Assembly: GCA_001023535.1 (NCBI GenBank)
Contig: CP011020.1
Coordinates: 5,020,501 to 5,084,500, forward strand
DNA: 64,000 bases
Origin: Pseudomonas chlororaphis
GTDB lineage: Bacteria > Pseudomonadota > Gammaproteobacteria > Pseudomonadales > Pseudomonadaceae
Direction: 5' to 3'
This document shows positions 8,298-18,083 of this stretch, piece by piece. The position numbers and the translations under genes were made by a program. The notes beneath the pieces are model-generated. The model ran no database searches. It was not told the origin of the DNA and saw only the letters and a list, made by a program, of their open reading frames with translations. Every line of letters begins with the position of its first letter. Position 1 is the stretch's first letter.

Positions 8298-9635
8298 TCA
8301 GTGGCTGACGAACGCCTCATCCACCTTCGCCAGGTCCTGCGCCCCCAGCGTGCCGGCGTAGTAATGCAATTTGGTCCAGGCCATGAGGTAGTCGTAGCGG
8401 GCCTGGGCCAGGTCGCGGCGAGTGGTGTAGAGCTGTTGCTCGGCATTGAGCGCGTCGAGGTTGACCCGCTCGCCGCCGAGGATGCTTTGCCGGGTCGAGA
8501 CCACCAGCGCTTCGGCCGAACCCAGGGCTTTCTGGTAGGCACGCAGTTTGTTCACCCCCGAGACGCAGGCGCTGAACTGGCGGCGCAATTCGATCAGCGT
8601 CTCGCGGGTCTTGGCGTCCAACTCGTATTCGGCCTGCTCCATGTTGCGGCTGGCCTGGCGGGTGGACGCCGAGACCCCGCCGCCGGCGTACAGCGGCACG
8701 CTGATCTCGACGCCAATGGTGTTGGTGTCGTAGCGCTGGTTGTAGGTGTTGCCGCTTTCCGATTCGTTCTGGCGCATGGTCGCGTAGGCACTGACTTTCG
8801 GCAGATGCCCGGCGCGGTTGCGCTCGACCTCGAAACGCGCGACATCCACGGCCTGGCGCTGGGAGGCCAGGTTCGGGTTGTTGCTCACCGCCAGCTCATG
8901 CCAACTGTCGAAGTTCGCCGGGTGCAGGCTGAAGGTCTGGAACGTGTCGTTCAGCGGTGCCAGATCGCCGATGTCCAGGGCCGGCACGCCGATCAACGCC
9001 CCCAGTTCGCGCAGGGACGCATCCTGCTCGTTGCGAGCCTCGATCTCTTCCGCCGTGGCCAGTTCGTAGCGTGATTCGGCTTCAAGGATGTCCGTACGCG
9101 TGCCTTCGCCCTGGCGAAACAGCTCCTCGTTCTGGTGGAACTGCTGCTCGAAGGCCTTTTTCTTCGCCAGGGCAATGTCGATCTGGTCCTGGGCGAACAA
9201 CGCCTGGGTGTAATAACTGAGCACCCGCACCAACAATTCCTGGCTCTTGCCGCGAAAGTTCTCGTCGGCGAACAGCGCCTGGGCGACGCCCTTGCGGTAA
9301 GCCGCGTAAGCCTCGTAGTCCAGCAAGGGTTGTTGCAGGGTCAGGCTGGAGCCATAGCTGCTGTAGTTGCGATCATCATGCTGGCTGGCGCCACGGTCAT
9401 TGAGGTAGGTGACTTTCGATTGGTTGCGGCCCTTGTTGTAGCTGTAGCCCAGGTGCGGCAGCAGCCCGGCGCGACCAATGGCGCGGTTCTCCAGGCCCGC
9501 ATCGCGTTCCTTGATCGCCCCCAGGTAGACCGGGTCGTTGCGCAGGGCCTGCTCATAGAGTTCAAACGGGCCCATGGCCCAGGCGTGGTCGCACGCGCAA
9601 ATGGCCAACAGGGCCAACCGGAAAAAACGCTTCAT
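8298..9635 (-). CDS. aprF: AprF, TolC-type outer-membrane channel of the alkaline protease exporter
   Basis: This 445-residue outer-membrane factor has a signal peptide (MKRFFRLALLAI...AWA) and the two tandem outer-membrane-efflux repeats of the TolC/AprF family. Its long helices are rich in Q, N, R and A (for example NPNLASQRQAVDVARFEVERN). It should trimerise and connect with the AprD/AprE inner-membrane complex to form the type I exit duct. ATG 9635 is preferred over 9647 because AAGGTG precedes it at 9645-9650. It begins 14 bp after aprE ends, so it belongs to the same operon. Confidence 0.95.
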   Translation of the reverse strand: MKRFFRLALLAICACDHAWAMGPFELYEQALRNDPVYLGAIKERDAGLENRAIGRAGLLPHLGYSYNKGRNQSKVTYLNDRGASQHDDRNYSSYGSSLTLQQPLLDYEAYAAYRKGVAQALFADENFRGKSQELLVRVLSYYTQALFAQDQIDIALAKKKAFEQQFHQNEELFRQGEGTRTDILEAESRYELATAEEIEARNEQDASLRELGALIGVPALDIGDLAPLNDTFQTFSLHPANFDSWHELAVSNNPNLASQRQAVDVARFEVERNRAGHLPKVSAYATMRQNESESGNTYNQRYDTNTIGVEISVPLYAGGGVSASTRQASRNMEQAEYELDAKTRETLIELRRQFSACVSGVNKLRAYQKALGSAEALVVSTRQSILGGERVNLDALNAEQQLYTTRRDLAQARYDYLMAWTKLHYYAGTLGAQDLAKVDEAFVSH

Positions 9636-9648
9636 ACCACAGCACACC

Positions 9649-10983
9649 TTATTCTTCGGTCAACGCAGAGCCGGCTCGGTCGAGCAGCGGTTTGAACAGG
9701 TAATTCAGGAGCGAGCGCTCGCCGGTGCGCACGAACATCTCCGCCGGCATGCCGGGCTTGATCACCAGGCCATTGAGCTTCTCCAGCGCACGGTCGCTGA
9801 CGCTGCTGCGCAGGACGTAGTAAGGCGCACCAGTCTTCTCATCGATCATCTGGTCGGCGGACACCAGGCTGACTTCCCCCGGCACCCTCGGCGTGCGGTT
9901 CTGGTTGAAGGCGGTGAACAGGATGTCCACCGGCAAGTGCGTACCGACCTTGTCGACCAGGTTCACCGGCAAGTGCCCTTCCACCTCCAGGCGCGTGCCT
10001 TGGGGCACGATCTCCAGCAAGGTGTCGCCTTGGCGCACCACCGCGCCTTCGGTGTGCACACCGAGGTTGACGGCGATGCCGTCGGCGGTGGCGAGGATCT
10101 CACTGTGTTGCAGCTCGAACCCGGCGGACTTCAACTGCTGCTGCAAGGTTTCGCTCTTGAGCTGGGCGTCGGCCAGTTGGCTACGGACTTCTTTCTGGTA
10201 TTCCTCGCCGTGCTGCTGCAGTTTGAGCCGCGACTCGACAATCCCCTGCTCCACCCGGCCGCTTTCGCCGCTGTTCTGCGCCAGTTCCTGCTGCACCTGC
10301 GACAATTGCCGCTGATAGTCCAGCAGTCGGTTACGCGGGATGTAGCCGTTGTCCGCCAAGGGTTGCAGGTTGCCCAATTGCAATCGCAGTGATTCAGCCT
10401 GGGCCGTCAGGTCACTGCGGGCCCGGCGCATGCCCGCCAGTTGCGCGGTGGCGCCGTCGATACTGGCGCGCAATGCCGCCTGCTCGCGGGCGAAGGCTTC
10501 GCGGCGGCTGCTGAACAGTTGCCGCTGGCCTTCGAGCACCAGGGCCAGGCGCGGGTCCGGGTCGTGGCTCAACTCGGCCGGGAAGCTCACACGGGCCAGG
10601 TTATCGCGCTCGCTCTGCCAGCGTGCCAGGCTGGCCCAGGCCATGCGGTACTGGGCTTGCAGCGATTGGACGTCGGCGTCGGCCTGGGTCTGGTCCAGGC
10701 GAAACAGCGGTTGGCCCTGCCTCACCGCCTCGCCTTCGCGCACCAGGATCCGGCTGACCACGCCGCTGCTCATCGACTGCACCGCCTTGCGCTTGCCAGA
10801 CACCACCACGGTGCCCTGGACCGGGATGCCCTGGTCCAACGGCGCCAGGCTGGCCCAAGTGAAGAAACTGCCGGCGCCAATGAGCGCCAGTGCCCAGCCG
10901 ATGCGGGTGAAAAACCGCGCGTCGCGCTCGGGGCTTTCGAAGATCCGGGTATGTTCGAGGTTCATGTCGCGATCCTGGCTCAT
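9649..10983 (-). CDS. aprE: AprE, HlyD-type membrane fusion protein of the exporter
   Basis: This 444-residue protein has a short cytoplasmic N-terminus, one membrane segment near residues 28-50 (GWALALIGAGSFFTW) and a lipoyl/biotinyl-like half (VVSGKRKAVQSMSSGVV). A long periplasmic coiled coil covers roughly residues 95-290, followed by the second lipoyl half and a beta-barrel, as in PrtE/HlyD. It bridges AprD and AprF. Its ATG overlaps the aprD stop codon (ATGA), showing translational coupling. Confidence 0.95.
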   Translation of the reverse strand: MSQDRDMNLEHTRIFESPERDARFFTRIGWALALIGAGSFFTWASLAPLDQGIPVQGTVVVSGKRKAVQSMSSGVVSRILVREGEAVRQGQPLFRLDQTQADADVQSLQAQYRMAWASLARWQSERDNLARVSFPAELSHDPDPRLALVLEGQRQLFSSRREAFAREQAALRASIDGATAQLAGMRRARSDLTAQAESLRLQLGNLQPLADNGYIPRNRLLDYQRQLSQVQQELAQNSGESGRVEQGIVESRLKLQQHGEEYQKEVRSQLADAQLKSETLQQQLKSAGFELQHSEILATADGIAVNLGVHTEGAVVRQGDTLLEIVPQGTRLEVEGHLPVNLVDKVGTHLPVDILFTAFNQNRTPRVPGEVSLVSADQMIDEKTGAPYYVLRSSVSDRALEKLNGLVIKPGMPAEMFVRTGERSLLNYLFKPLLDRAGSALTEE

Positions 10984-12755
10984 GCGCCGCTCGGCTTGTT
11001 GACTGTCGGGTAGTGGCGGCTCATGCTCAGGCCGGTGGGGGCGGCCTGGGGTTTGTCCCGGGCCGACTCCGCCTGGCCAGACAACGCCCGCAGCACGTCC
11101 TGGCTGGGGCCGAAGGCCTGCAAGCGGCCTTCGTTGAGCACCAGCAGCTTGTCGGCCTGGGCCAATGCCGAGGAACGATGCGTCACCAGCACAACGCTAG
11201 TGCCCTGGGCTTTCATCTGCGCGATGGCACTGGCCAATGCCGCTTCGCCCACCGTGTCCAGGTTGGAATTGGGCTCATCGAGCACCACCAGGCTCGGCCG
11301 GTCATACATCGCCCGGGCCAGCGCCACCCGTTGCTTCTGCCCGCCCGAAAGACCGCTGCCGTCTTCCCCCAGCACCGTGTCGTAGCCCTGGGGCATGCGC
11401 AGGATCAGTTCATGAACGCCGGCCTGTTGCGCCGCGGCAACGACCTTCTGCGGGTCGGCCTCGCGAAAGCGAGCGATGTTCTCGGCAATACTGCCGCTGA
11501 ACAGCTCGATGTCCTGGGGCAGATAGCCGATGTAGGGACCCAGTTGGTCGCGGTTCCAACGATGGATGTCGGCCCCATCGAGGCGCACGGTGCCACCCAG
11601 GGTTGGCCAGACGCCCACCAGCACCCGGGCCAGGGTCGACTTGCCGGACCCCGATGCGCCCAATACGCCGAGCACTTCCCCCGCCGCCAGGCTGAAACTG
11701 ACCTGTTGCAGCGTCGCGTTGCGTTGCCCCGGCGGGCCGGCACTGACCTGTTCAAAGCTGACCTGGCCCTTGGGCGCCGGCAGCGCCATGCCTTCGTCCC
11801 GGGGAGCAAACGCCTGCAACAGCGCATCGAGGCGGCGATAGGCCAACTTGGCGCCGCTCCACTGCTTCCACACGGCGATCAACTGGTCGATGGGGCTCAG
11901 CACCCGCCCCATCAGGATCGAGCCGGCGATCATCATCCCGGCGGTCATCTGGCCCTTGATCACCAGCAGCGCGCCTAAACCCAAGACCAGGGATTGCAGG
12001 CACAGGCGCAAGGTCTTGCTCACGGAACTGATCACCGCGCCGGTGTCGCTGGCCCGGTTCTGCAGGCCGAGGAACCGCGAATGCACGGCGAACCAGCGGC
12101 TGCGCAGCGCGTCGAGCATGCCCATGGCCTGGATGGTCTCGGCGTTGTGCAAATGGCTGGTCGCCAATTGGCTGGACTGCTGCGAATAGACACTGGCCTG
12201 CCCCAGCGGCTTGCGGGTCATGACCTCGTTCAGGCAGGCCAGGCCGATCAACAACGCTGTGCCGACACTGGCGAACACCCCGAGCCAGACATTGAACAGG
12301 TAGATCACCAGCAGGTAGACGGGAAACCACGGCGCATCGAAGAACGCGAACAGCGCCGGCCCGGTGACGAATTGGCGCAGTTGGGTCAGGTCGCCCAGGG
12401 ACTGCCCGGCGTTGCCCTCGCCCTGGCGCAGGTTGCGCTCGAACGCAGCTTTGTATACCTGGAGGTTGAAACGTCGCTCCAACTGGCTGCCGATGCGGAT
12501 GACGACGAAACTGCGCACCATCTCCAGCAACCCGATGAACACAAAGAAGCCGACGACCATCAGCGACAACATCAACAAGGTCGTTTCGTTTTGCGAGGAC
12601 AGCCCACGGTCATAGACCTGGAGCATGTAGATCGACGGCGCAAGCATCAGCACATTGATCAATGCGGTAAAACATCCGACGCTGATCAAAATACTTTTAT
12701 ATTCGCCCAGGGCTTTAAACAGCGGCACCGCCCCGGCACTCCTTGCCTTATTCAT
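10980..12755 (-). CDS. aprD: AprD, type I secretion ABC ATPase/permease
   Basis: This 591-residue half-transporter has five to six membrane segments in residues 1-310 and an ATPase domain with Walker A (GASGSGKST, near residue 370), signature LSGGQ and Walker B (LVVLDEP). There is no N-terminal C39 peptidase domain, as expected for exporters of RTX proteins with C-terminal signals. It forms a dimer that energises export of AprA and, by family precedent, of the neighbouring lipase. It follows inh after 75 bp and is coupled to aprE. Confidence 0.96.
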   Translation of the reverse strand: MNKARSAGAVPLFKALGEYKSILISVGCFTALINVLMLAPSIYMLQVYDRGLSSQNETTLLMLSLMVVGFFVFIGLLEMVRSFVVIRIGSQLERRFNLQVYKAAFERNLRQGEGNAGQSLGDLTQLRQFVTGPALFAFFDAPWFPVYLLVIYLFNVWLGVFASVGTALLIGLACLNEVMTRKPLGQASVYSQQSSQLATSHLHNAETIQAMGMLDALRSRWFAVHSRFLGLQNRASDTGAVISSVSKTLRLCLQSLVLGLGALLVIKGQMTAGMMIAGSILMGRVLSPIDQLIAVWKQWSGAKLAYRRLDALLQAFAPRDEGMALPAPKGQVSFEQVSAGPPGQRNATLQQVSFSLAAGEVLGVLGASGSGKSTLARVLVGVWPTLGGTVRLDGADIHRWNRDQLGPYIGYLPQDIELFSGSIAENIARFREADPQKVVAAAQQAGVHELILRMPQGYDTVLGEDGSGLSGGQKQRVALARAMYDRPSLVVLDEPNSNLDTVGEAALASAIAQMKAQGTSVVLVTHRSSALAQADKLLVLNEGRLQAFGPSQDVLRALSGQAESARDKPQAAPTGLSMSRHYPTVNKPSGA

Positions 12756-12830
12756 GCATCTTCCTTGCGTGTTGGCTGTATCAGGCCGCCTGGCCGTTAA
12801 TCAACTTACTGATTCTTAGCGCCACTGTGG

Positions 12831-13253
12831 TTAGTGCGTGACTTGCGACTTATTACGTTCAAGCCTAACTACCAAACCGGACTTCAACGTCACTTGATAA
12901 CGGTCTTGCTGGCGCAGCCCCAGATGAACCCGGGTGTTGTGCTGGCCGATCAACGAAAGACCGTCGGGTTCGGTAAACCACTGCACCGGTTCCTCTCCCA
13001 ACCAATGCCCCAGGCATTCGGTTTGCCCGCCCAGGGTCTGGTCCGCCTTGAGTTCCACCAGGCAGGTGTTGGAAGGTTTGTCCTGCAATGCCTGGCTCTG
13101 GGCGTCATCCTGTGGGCCCGACAGCACGGCCAGCCATTGACCGGCCAACTGCGAGGGTTCTATCAACAACAGGCTGCGGGCCATGGTGGCGTCTCCGAAA
13201 AGCAGCATCAGCGTAGCGAGTGTCCAGGCGGTTGCCGAAAGCCTGCAAGGCAT
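12831..13253 (-). CDS. inh: Alkaline protease inhibitor (Inh/AprI)
   Basis: This 140-residue periplasmic protein has a signal peptide (residues 1-25, ending TMA-RS). The mature start (SLLLIEPSQLAGQW) and a paired-cysteine beta-barrel (NTCLVEL...TECLGHW) are the hallmarks of the Inh/AprI family. The mature N-terminal trunk inserts into the active site of serralysin proteases and protects the periplasm from prematurely folded AprA. It lies directly between aprA and aprD, as in other pseudomonads. The Shine-Dalgarno sequence is weak, which fits low-level expression relative to aprA. Confidence 0.92.
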   Translation of the reverse strand: MPCRLSATAWTLATLMLLFGDATMARSLLLIEPSQLAGQWLAVLSGPQDDAQSQALQDKPSNTCLVELKADQTLGGQTECLGHWLGEEPVQWFTEPDGLSLIGQHNTRVHLGLRQQDRYQVTLKSGLVVRLERNKSQVTH

Positions 13254-13286
13254 GGTGTGTTCTCGCGTTCAAAAGGTCTGGATTGT

Positions 13287-13313
13287 GTGGCGAGGGGCGT
13301 TACCCCTCGCCAC
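13287..13313 (-). terminator. Perfect hairpin in the aprA-inh intercistronic gap
   Basis: An 11-bp perfect stem (GTGGCGAGGGG / CCCCTCGCCAC) with a 5-nt loop starts 17 nt after the aprA stop. Its arms match the first bases of the REPIN family seen at 4929 and 8186. There is no T-run, so it may stabilise aprA mRNA or attenuate readthrough into inh-aprDEF instead of fully terminating. Confidence 0.7.
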
Positions 13314-13329
13314 GTCACTCAAGCTGACA

Positions 13330-14787
13330 TCACGCCACGATATCCGTGACCGCCGCCTGGCCGACGGTGCTGACCAAGAAGTCCGCCACGCCATGCCCGG
13401 AGAAGTCCACCGACAGCAGGCTGTTGCCACCCGATGTCGACAGCACGGCGTCGCCCGCGGCACCGGTGAACGCGTTCACGAAGTGCAGGCCCGCGCCCTT
13501 GGTGATGCCGGTCAGGTCGATCTTGTCCAGGCCGCTGACAAAGTCGAGGATCTGGTCCGCCGCACCGGGCCGCGAGTCGCTGCTGGCCGCGAACACGAAA
13601 GTGTCCGACCCCGAGCCGCCCCACAGCTTGTCGGCTCCCCCCGCCCCCCAGAGGATGTCGTTGCCAGCACCGCCCTTGAGTTCGTTGGCGACCGCGTTGC
13701 CGATCAGCAGATCGCTGCCCGAACCGCCGATGGCGTTCTCGACGATCGCGCCCTTGGCGATGGACACGTTGCCCACCAGGCCACCCACGTCAGAGAACGA
13801 GGCATCGTTGAGGTTGATCTTCTGGTTCTGGGTGAAGCCGGAGAAGTCCAGGGTGTCGCGACCGCCCGCGTCCCAGACCGAGAACACGACTTTGTCCGAG
13901 GAGGACGTGGCACTGAGGAAATCCCGGCCGGCGTTGGAGTTGAAACCGTAGGTGGTATCGCCCGTGCGGATGCTGGTGTTGGCGCCGTAGAGTTTTTGGA
14001 TGGCCGCAATGTCATCCATCAGCGGGCCGGAGGAATAGGCTTCGACGCCGCCCTTGCTGAAGTTCTGGCTGGTGTTGCTCTCACTCCAGTAACTCATGAC
14101 GCTGTAGCCACGGGTGTCCTGGCCATAGGTGGCGTCATCGTAGGTCGGTGCGCCTTCGCCGGCGTTGTAGTCACCGGGGTGCGCCAGGCCCAGGGTGTGA
14201 CCGATCTCGTGGGTCAGGGTCTGGCGACCGTAGTTGTTCAGGTCAGGGTTCTTGTTCTGGGTGTAGCCGCTGTTGATCAGGTACCACGAGGTGCCGTCGT
14301 AGCCGGCACCGGTGCCCGGCAGGTAGGCGAATGCCGCCGCGCCATCCTGGCCGCTGCTGTAGTTGCCGAAGGTCATGTGGCCGTCGCCGCCGCTGGCCTT
14401 CTCGGTGAACGTGACGTTGGCCACGTCTGCCCAGGACTGCATCGCCAGGGCTGCCTGGGCTTTCTGCTGGGCGCTGAACTGGCTGAAGCCGCTGATGCCA
14501 TGCTTGTTCATGGTGCTCGAAGAAGCGGACGTCAGGAACGTGTAGGTCAGCTCGATCTTGCCGCTGCCATCGCGGTCCTGGTAAGCCGCGCCGTCACGCA
14601 GCAACTGCGTGGCCGCCTGGTCGACGGAATAGGACGGCTTGCCGTTGACGGACAGGTTGCCGCCACGATCGTATTGGTGGCTGAAACTATTGATCTGGTT
14701 GAACGCACTGCTGGCGGCCGCCAGTGATTGCGGGGCCCAGAGCAGTTGTTCGGCGGAATCAATAGCGCTGTTTTTGACTTTCGACAT
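13330..14787 (-). CDS. aprA: AprA/AprX, serralysin-family extracellular alkaline metalloprotease
   Basis: This 485-residue secreted zinc protease has the metzincin site H193-E194-xx-H197-x5-H203 ([11 protein letters not shown]) and the Met-turn SVMSYW. It is followed by GGxGxD calcium-binding repeats ([29 protein letters not shown]) and the C-terminal type I signal ending in DIVA. The short N-terminal propeptide is typical. ATG 14787 is chosen over a GTG at 14793 because AAGGAAG lies about 7 nt upstream. It is the first gene of the exoenzyme locus; homologues (AprX) spoil milk and contribute to virulence and biocontrol. Confidence 0.97.
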   Translation of the reverse strand: MSKVKNSAIDSAEQLLWAPQSLAAASSAFNQINSFSHQYDRGGNLSVNGKPSYSVDQAATQLLRDGAAYQDRDGSGKIELTYTFLTSASSSTMNKHGISGFSQFSAQQKAQAALAMQSWADVANVTFTEKASGGDGHMTFGNYSSGQDGAAAFAYLPGTGAGYDGTSWYLINSGYTQNKNPDLNNYGRQTLTHEIGHTLGLAHPGDYNAGEGAPTYDDATYGQDTRGYSVMSYWSESNTSQNFSKGGVEAYSSGPLMDDIAAIQKLYGANTSIRTGDTTYGFNSNAGRDFLSATSSSDKVVFSVWDAGGRDTLDFSGFTQNQKINLNDASFSDVGGLVGNVSIAKGAIVENAIGGSGSDLLIGNAVANELKGGAGNDILWGAGGADKLWGGSGSDTFVFAASSDSRPGAADQILDFVSGLDKIDLTGITKGAGLHFVNAFTGAAGDAVLSTSGGNSLLSVDFSGHGVADFLVSTVGQAAVTDIVA

Positions 14788-15119
14788 AAACACACTTCCT
14801 TGTTTGCAAATGGAACATTTTTCAGACGACAGGCGATCTCTGGCGAGATCGTCCTATCACTCGCCCAATGAGGGACGTAAGAAACCTGACACAATTGGAA
14901 ATCAAACGTCTAGCAGTTTTTTCGAGGTCAATTTCTGTTCCCAGCCTTCATGCCCACAAACAACAGGTTTCGTCCGTTACGTACTCACTAGTTAAAAATT
15001 CGAATGCCGATTGTCGGACAAAACTCTATTTAAATATTAAATAGCGACAACTAACCATTTGCCTAAAGGCCGCACTTACGCCAACTAAGTGCCAGCGAAG
15101 TGCTATTAATCAATATCTA
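14788..15119 (-). promoter_or_regulatory. AT-rich aprA promoter/leader region
   Basis: These 330 bp separate aprA from the LysR gene and hold no gene. The stretch is clearly AT-richer than its flanks (for example TATTTAATATTTAAATAG on the minus strand) and must carry the aprA promoter. A 7-bp hairpin with a 4-nt loop (CGATCTC / GAGATCG) at 14834-14851 falls about 50 nt upstream of the aprA ATG and could be a leader control element. I could not assign -35/-10 boxes with confidence. Confidence 0.5.
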
Positions 15120-16025
15120 CTAAATCGCCATGGGTTTGCGCGCGCACACTTCTCGCAGGCAGCCCCGAAGCCAGCGATGCACCGGGTCGGCATCCATGCG
15201 CGGGTGCCACAGCATGGCAATGGTGAACTCCGGCACCGGAAACGGCAGCGCGAAGCTGTGCATGCCCATGCGCAGGCTGGCGGTGTAGCGCGCCGGCACA
15301 CTGGCAACCAGGTCGCTGGAGCGGGCCAGCCCCAACGCCGACGAAAAGCCTGGCACGGTGGTGACAATGTCCCGCGACAGGCCCAATGGTTCCAGGATCC
15401 GGTCGATGGGCCCTTGATCGAGAAAACGCATCGAAACCCCGATATGCCGACACGCCGCATAGCCCTCGGCGGTGATGGCGGCCTGGCTCAGCGGGTGTCC
15501 GGCGCGCACCACCCCGATCAAGCGATCACCAAACAGTGCCTGGGTCCGCAGTTCCGGGCTGGTGTCCTTGTCGACGACCGCGGTTTCCAGGTCCACGGTA
15601 CCCTCGCGCAACGCCGTGCTGTCGCGGTTGGCCTTCTCCACGAAACGCAGGCGTACGCCGGGCGCCTGCTCGTTGATGCGAGCAATCAGGTCGATGGCGA
15701 AGTTCTCGACGAAGCCCTCGCGGGTGCGCAAGGTGAAGGTTCTGTTCAACTGGCCCAAGTCCGGCGTCGCGACCGGCCGCAGCACCGCCTGGGCCTCTTG
15801 AACCAGATGGCTGACCTGTTCGCGCAGCGCCAGGGCACGGGGCGTTGGCACCAGCCCTCGCCCGGCCCTGACCAGAAGCGGATCCCCCGTGGTTTCGCGC
15901 AACCGGGCCAGCGCCCGACTCATCGCCGACGGGCTCAACCGCAGTCTTCGCGCCGCACGGGCCACGCTACCTTCGGACAGCAGCACATCCAGGGTGACGA
16001 GCAAATTGAGGTCGGGAACGGACAT
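15120..16025 (-). CDS. LysR-family transcriptional regulator
   Basis: This 301-residue protein has an N-terminal winged helix-turn-helix (residues 4-62, VARAARRLRLSPSAMSRALARLRE) and a periplasmic-binding-like effector domain. It is divergent from a DHA2-type exporter gene, with 132 bp between the two starts. This is the usual arrangement for a LysR that controls its neighbour and itself. The effector is unknown; a substrate of the exporter is a reasonable guess. It does not appear linked to the apr locus apart from proximity. Confidence 0.9.
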   Translation of the reverse strand: MSVPDLNLLVTLDVLLSEGSVARAARRLRLSPSAMSRALARLRETTGDPLLVRAGRGLVPTPRALALREQVSHLVQEAQAVLRPVATPDLGQLNRTFTLRTREGFVENFAIDLIARINEQAPGVRLRFVEKANRDSTALREGTVDLETAVVDKDTSPELRTQALFGDRLIGVVRAGHPLSQAAITAEGYAACRHIGVSMRFLDQGPIDRILEPLGLSRDIVTTVPGFSSALGLARSSDLVASVPARYTASLRMGMHSFALPFPVPEFTIAMLWHPRMDADPVHRWLRGCLREVCARKPMAI

Positions 16026-16096
16026 GGCGGGGCCCTAGCGTAAATAGATGGCGTTGGGTGCAGCTATAACGTGCAAACGCTGCGTCTTCCGCCATG

Positions 16097-16112
16097 TTAT
16101 GCCCAGGCGTAA
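16097..16112. promoter_or_regulatory. Candidate LysR operator in divergent promoter
   Basis: The interrupted palindrome TTATGCCCAGGCGTAA (arms TTAnGCC / GGCnTAA) has the T-N11-A architecture of LysR sites. It lies 71 bp from the LysR start and 45 bp from the exporter start. It is seen in the sequence; binding is inferred. Confidence 0.45.
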
Positions 16113-16157
16113 CGTTCTGACAGCGCCACGTTCAAGGCCGCAGACACAGGTGACCCA

Positions 16158-17600
16158 ATGAAAACCCATGTTCCGCCGACAACCACCCACCCCCTTCCCT
16201 CTGCCTCGCGCGGGGCCTTGGCCAGCTTGGCGCTTTCGACGCTGCTGGCGTCCCTGGGCGCGAGTGTCGCCACGGTGGGCTTGCCGACCCTGGCCCAGGC
16301 ATTCGAGGCATCCTTCCAGCAAGTCCAGTGGGTGGTGCTGGCGTACCTACTGGTGATAACCACGCTGATTGTCAGCGTCGGGCGCCTGGGGGACCTGATG
16401 GGGCGGCGCAGACTGTTATTGATCGGCATCGCGCTGTTCACGGCCGCCTCGGCAGGCTGCGGCGCGGCGTCTTCGCTCGGCTGGCTGCTCACCGGTCGGG
16501 CCCTGCAAGGCCTGGGTGCCGCCATCATGATGACGCTGACCCTGGCCCTGGCCAGTGACACCGTCAGCCAGGGCAAGACCGGCAGCGCCATGGGCTTGCT
16601 GGCGACGTTGTCGGCGGTGGGCACCGCCCTCGGGCCGAGCCTGGGGGGAGCACTGATCAGCGGCTTTGGCTGGCAGGCCCTATTTCTGATCAATGTGCCC
16701 CTCGGCGTGCTTACCCTGGTACTGGCCTGGCGCTCGCTGCCGGTGCGACCACCCCAGGCGACTGGCGCGCGCTTCGATGTCTACGGCACGTTGGTGCTGG
16801 CAGCCACCCTCGGCGCCTACGCCCTGGCCATGACCTCCGGGCGTGGCGACTTTGGCGGGCGGAACGTGGTGCTGTTGCTGATTGCGGCCCTGGGCGTCGG
16901 GCTGTTTGTGTGGGTCCAATCCCGGGCCGTCTCGCCGCTGATCCCGTTGACCGCATTCCGGGACCGCCTGTTGGTGTCCGGGTTGGCAACGAGTGCCGTG
17001 GTCGCCACGGTGATGATGGCGACGTTGCTGGTCGGCCCCTTCTACTTGTCGATCGCCCTTGGCTTGCCGGCGGCACTCGTCGGCCTGGTGCTGGCGGTGG
17101 GTCCCTGCGTGGCCGCGCTGGCCGGCGTCCCGGCCGGGCGCCTGACCGACCGCATTGGTGTGCGCCCCATGCGCCTGGCGGGATTGGCCACCATGGTCCT
17201 TGGCAGCCTGATGCTGTCGCTGGTTTCACCGGCGCTCGGCATCGGCGGCTACCTTGGCGCCATCGTGGTGACGACCCTCGGCTACGCTTTCTTCCAGACG
17301 GCCAACACCACCGCCGTGATGGCCAATGTGGCCGCCCACCGGCGAGGCGTGATTGCCGGCCTGCTCAACCTGTCGCGTAACCTGGGCTTTTTCACGGGGG
17401 CATCGGTGCTGGGAGCGGTATTCGCCCATGCGTCGGCGACGCCTGATATCGGCAATGCCAGCCCCGAGGCGATCGCAAGCGGCCTGCACACCACCTTCGC
17501 CGTCGCGCTGGCCCTGGTCGTCCTGGCCCTGCTCATCGCCTTCAAATACCGCGCGCCAGAGCCCTTGCGCGAGGTTCAGGATGGCCTGCCCGAAGCATGA
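16158..17600 (+). CDS. MFS multidrug exporter, DHA2 (EmrB/QacA) type
   Basis: This 480-residue inner-membrane protein has about 14 predicted hydrophobic segments. It carries the MFS motif A (GRLGDLMGRRRLLLIG, near residues 75-90) and the motif C region (AVGTALGPSLGGAL). DHA2 members are drug/H+ antiporters that export diverse hydrophobic compounds. It is divergent from, and probably controlled by, the adjacent LysR gene. No membrane-fusion partner is adjacent, so it may act alone. Confidence 0.9.
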   Translation: MKTHVPPTTTHPLPSASRGALASLALSTLLASLGASVATVGLPTLAQAFEASFQQVQWVVLAYLLVITTLIVSVGRLGDLMGRRRLLLIGIALFTAASAGCGAASSLGWLLTGRALQGLGAAIMMTLTLALASDTVSQGKTGSAMGLLATLSAVGTALGPSLGGALISGFGWQALFLINVPLGVLTLVLAWRSLPVRPPQATGARFDVYGTLVLAATLGAYALAMTSGRGDFGGRNVVLLLIAALGVGLFVWVQSRAVSPLIPLTAFRDRLLVSGLATSAVVATVMMATLLVGPFYLSIALGLPAALVGLVLAVGPCVAALAGVPAGRLTDRIGVRPMRLAGLATMVLGSLMLSLVSPALGIGGYLGAIVVTTLGYAFFQTANTTAVMANVAAHRRGVIAGLLNLSRNLGFFTGASVLGAVFAHASATPDIGNASPEAIASGLHTTFAVALALVVLALLIAFKYRAPEPLREVQDGLPEA

Positions 17601-17793
17601 TGGCAAAACAGAATCTACCGTTTAGGCCTTGATGCAGATCAAAAGAATTGAACCAATCGCTAAACGGACTGAAAAAAGCCACATGACATTCATTTTCAGG
17701 TGCTATTTTTAGTTCTCACTGGTAGGGCCAAGATGGCTCTTCCTTCCTGACATGAGCAAAAGGAAGCGCTCGATTGAAGAAGGTGGGCAACAC

Positions 17794-18072
17794 ATGAATA
17801 AAGGATCTTTCAGCAAGGTTACCTTCCCCAACGCCTGCCAGCTGATGCGCTGGCACTTTCATCCAATGGGCTTTGAAGCCAGCATGGACGCACCCGGCAG
17901 CATGGTCGCCCGATTGTTTGACCGTGCCAGTGGCGAGACCATGATCGCCATCGCCGGCATCCCCTGCGCAACCGTGATGAACGCCCCGGATGTGGAGCGC
18001 ATCATTGAAGCAGTGGAAGCCGAGCTGGAAGCCTTCGTGCCACCGGTTGGCTTGCGCAGGTTTGCTTCCTGA
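17794..18072 (+). CDS. DUF1652-like small protein
   Basis: This 92-residue soluble protein (FPNACQLMRWHFHPMGFEASMDAPGS...) resembles the Pseudomonas-restricted DUF1652 family: a short beta-rich core (MVARLFDRASGETMIAIAG) and a C-terminal helix (DVERIIEAVEAELEAF). ATG 17794 has AAGGTGGG upstream. Its function is unknown. It is monocistronic and followed by a hairpin. Confidence 0.65.
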   Translation: MNKGSFSKVTFPNACQLMRWHFHPMGFEASMDAPGSMVARLFDRASGETMIAIAGIPCATVMNAPDVERIIEAVEAELEAFVPPVGLRRFAS

Positions 18073-18083
18073 CCGATCAACTC

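Noticed and set aside
6673..8361. 562-codon plus-strand frame opposite the autotransporter
   Set aside because: Low-complexity Val/Ala/Gly/His composition with no motif; the opposite strand has an intact subtilisin triad and signal peptide.
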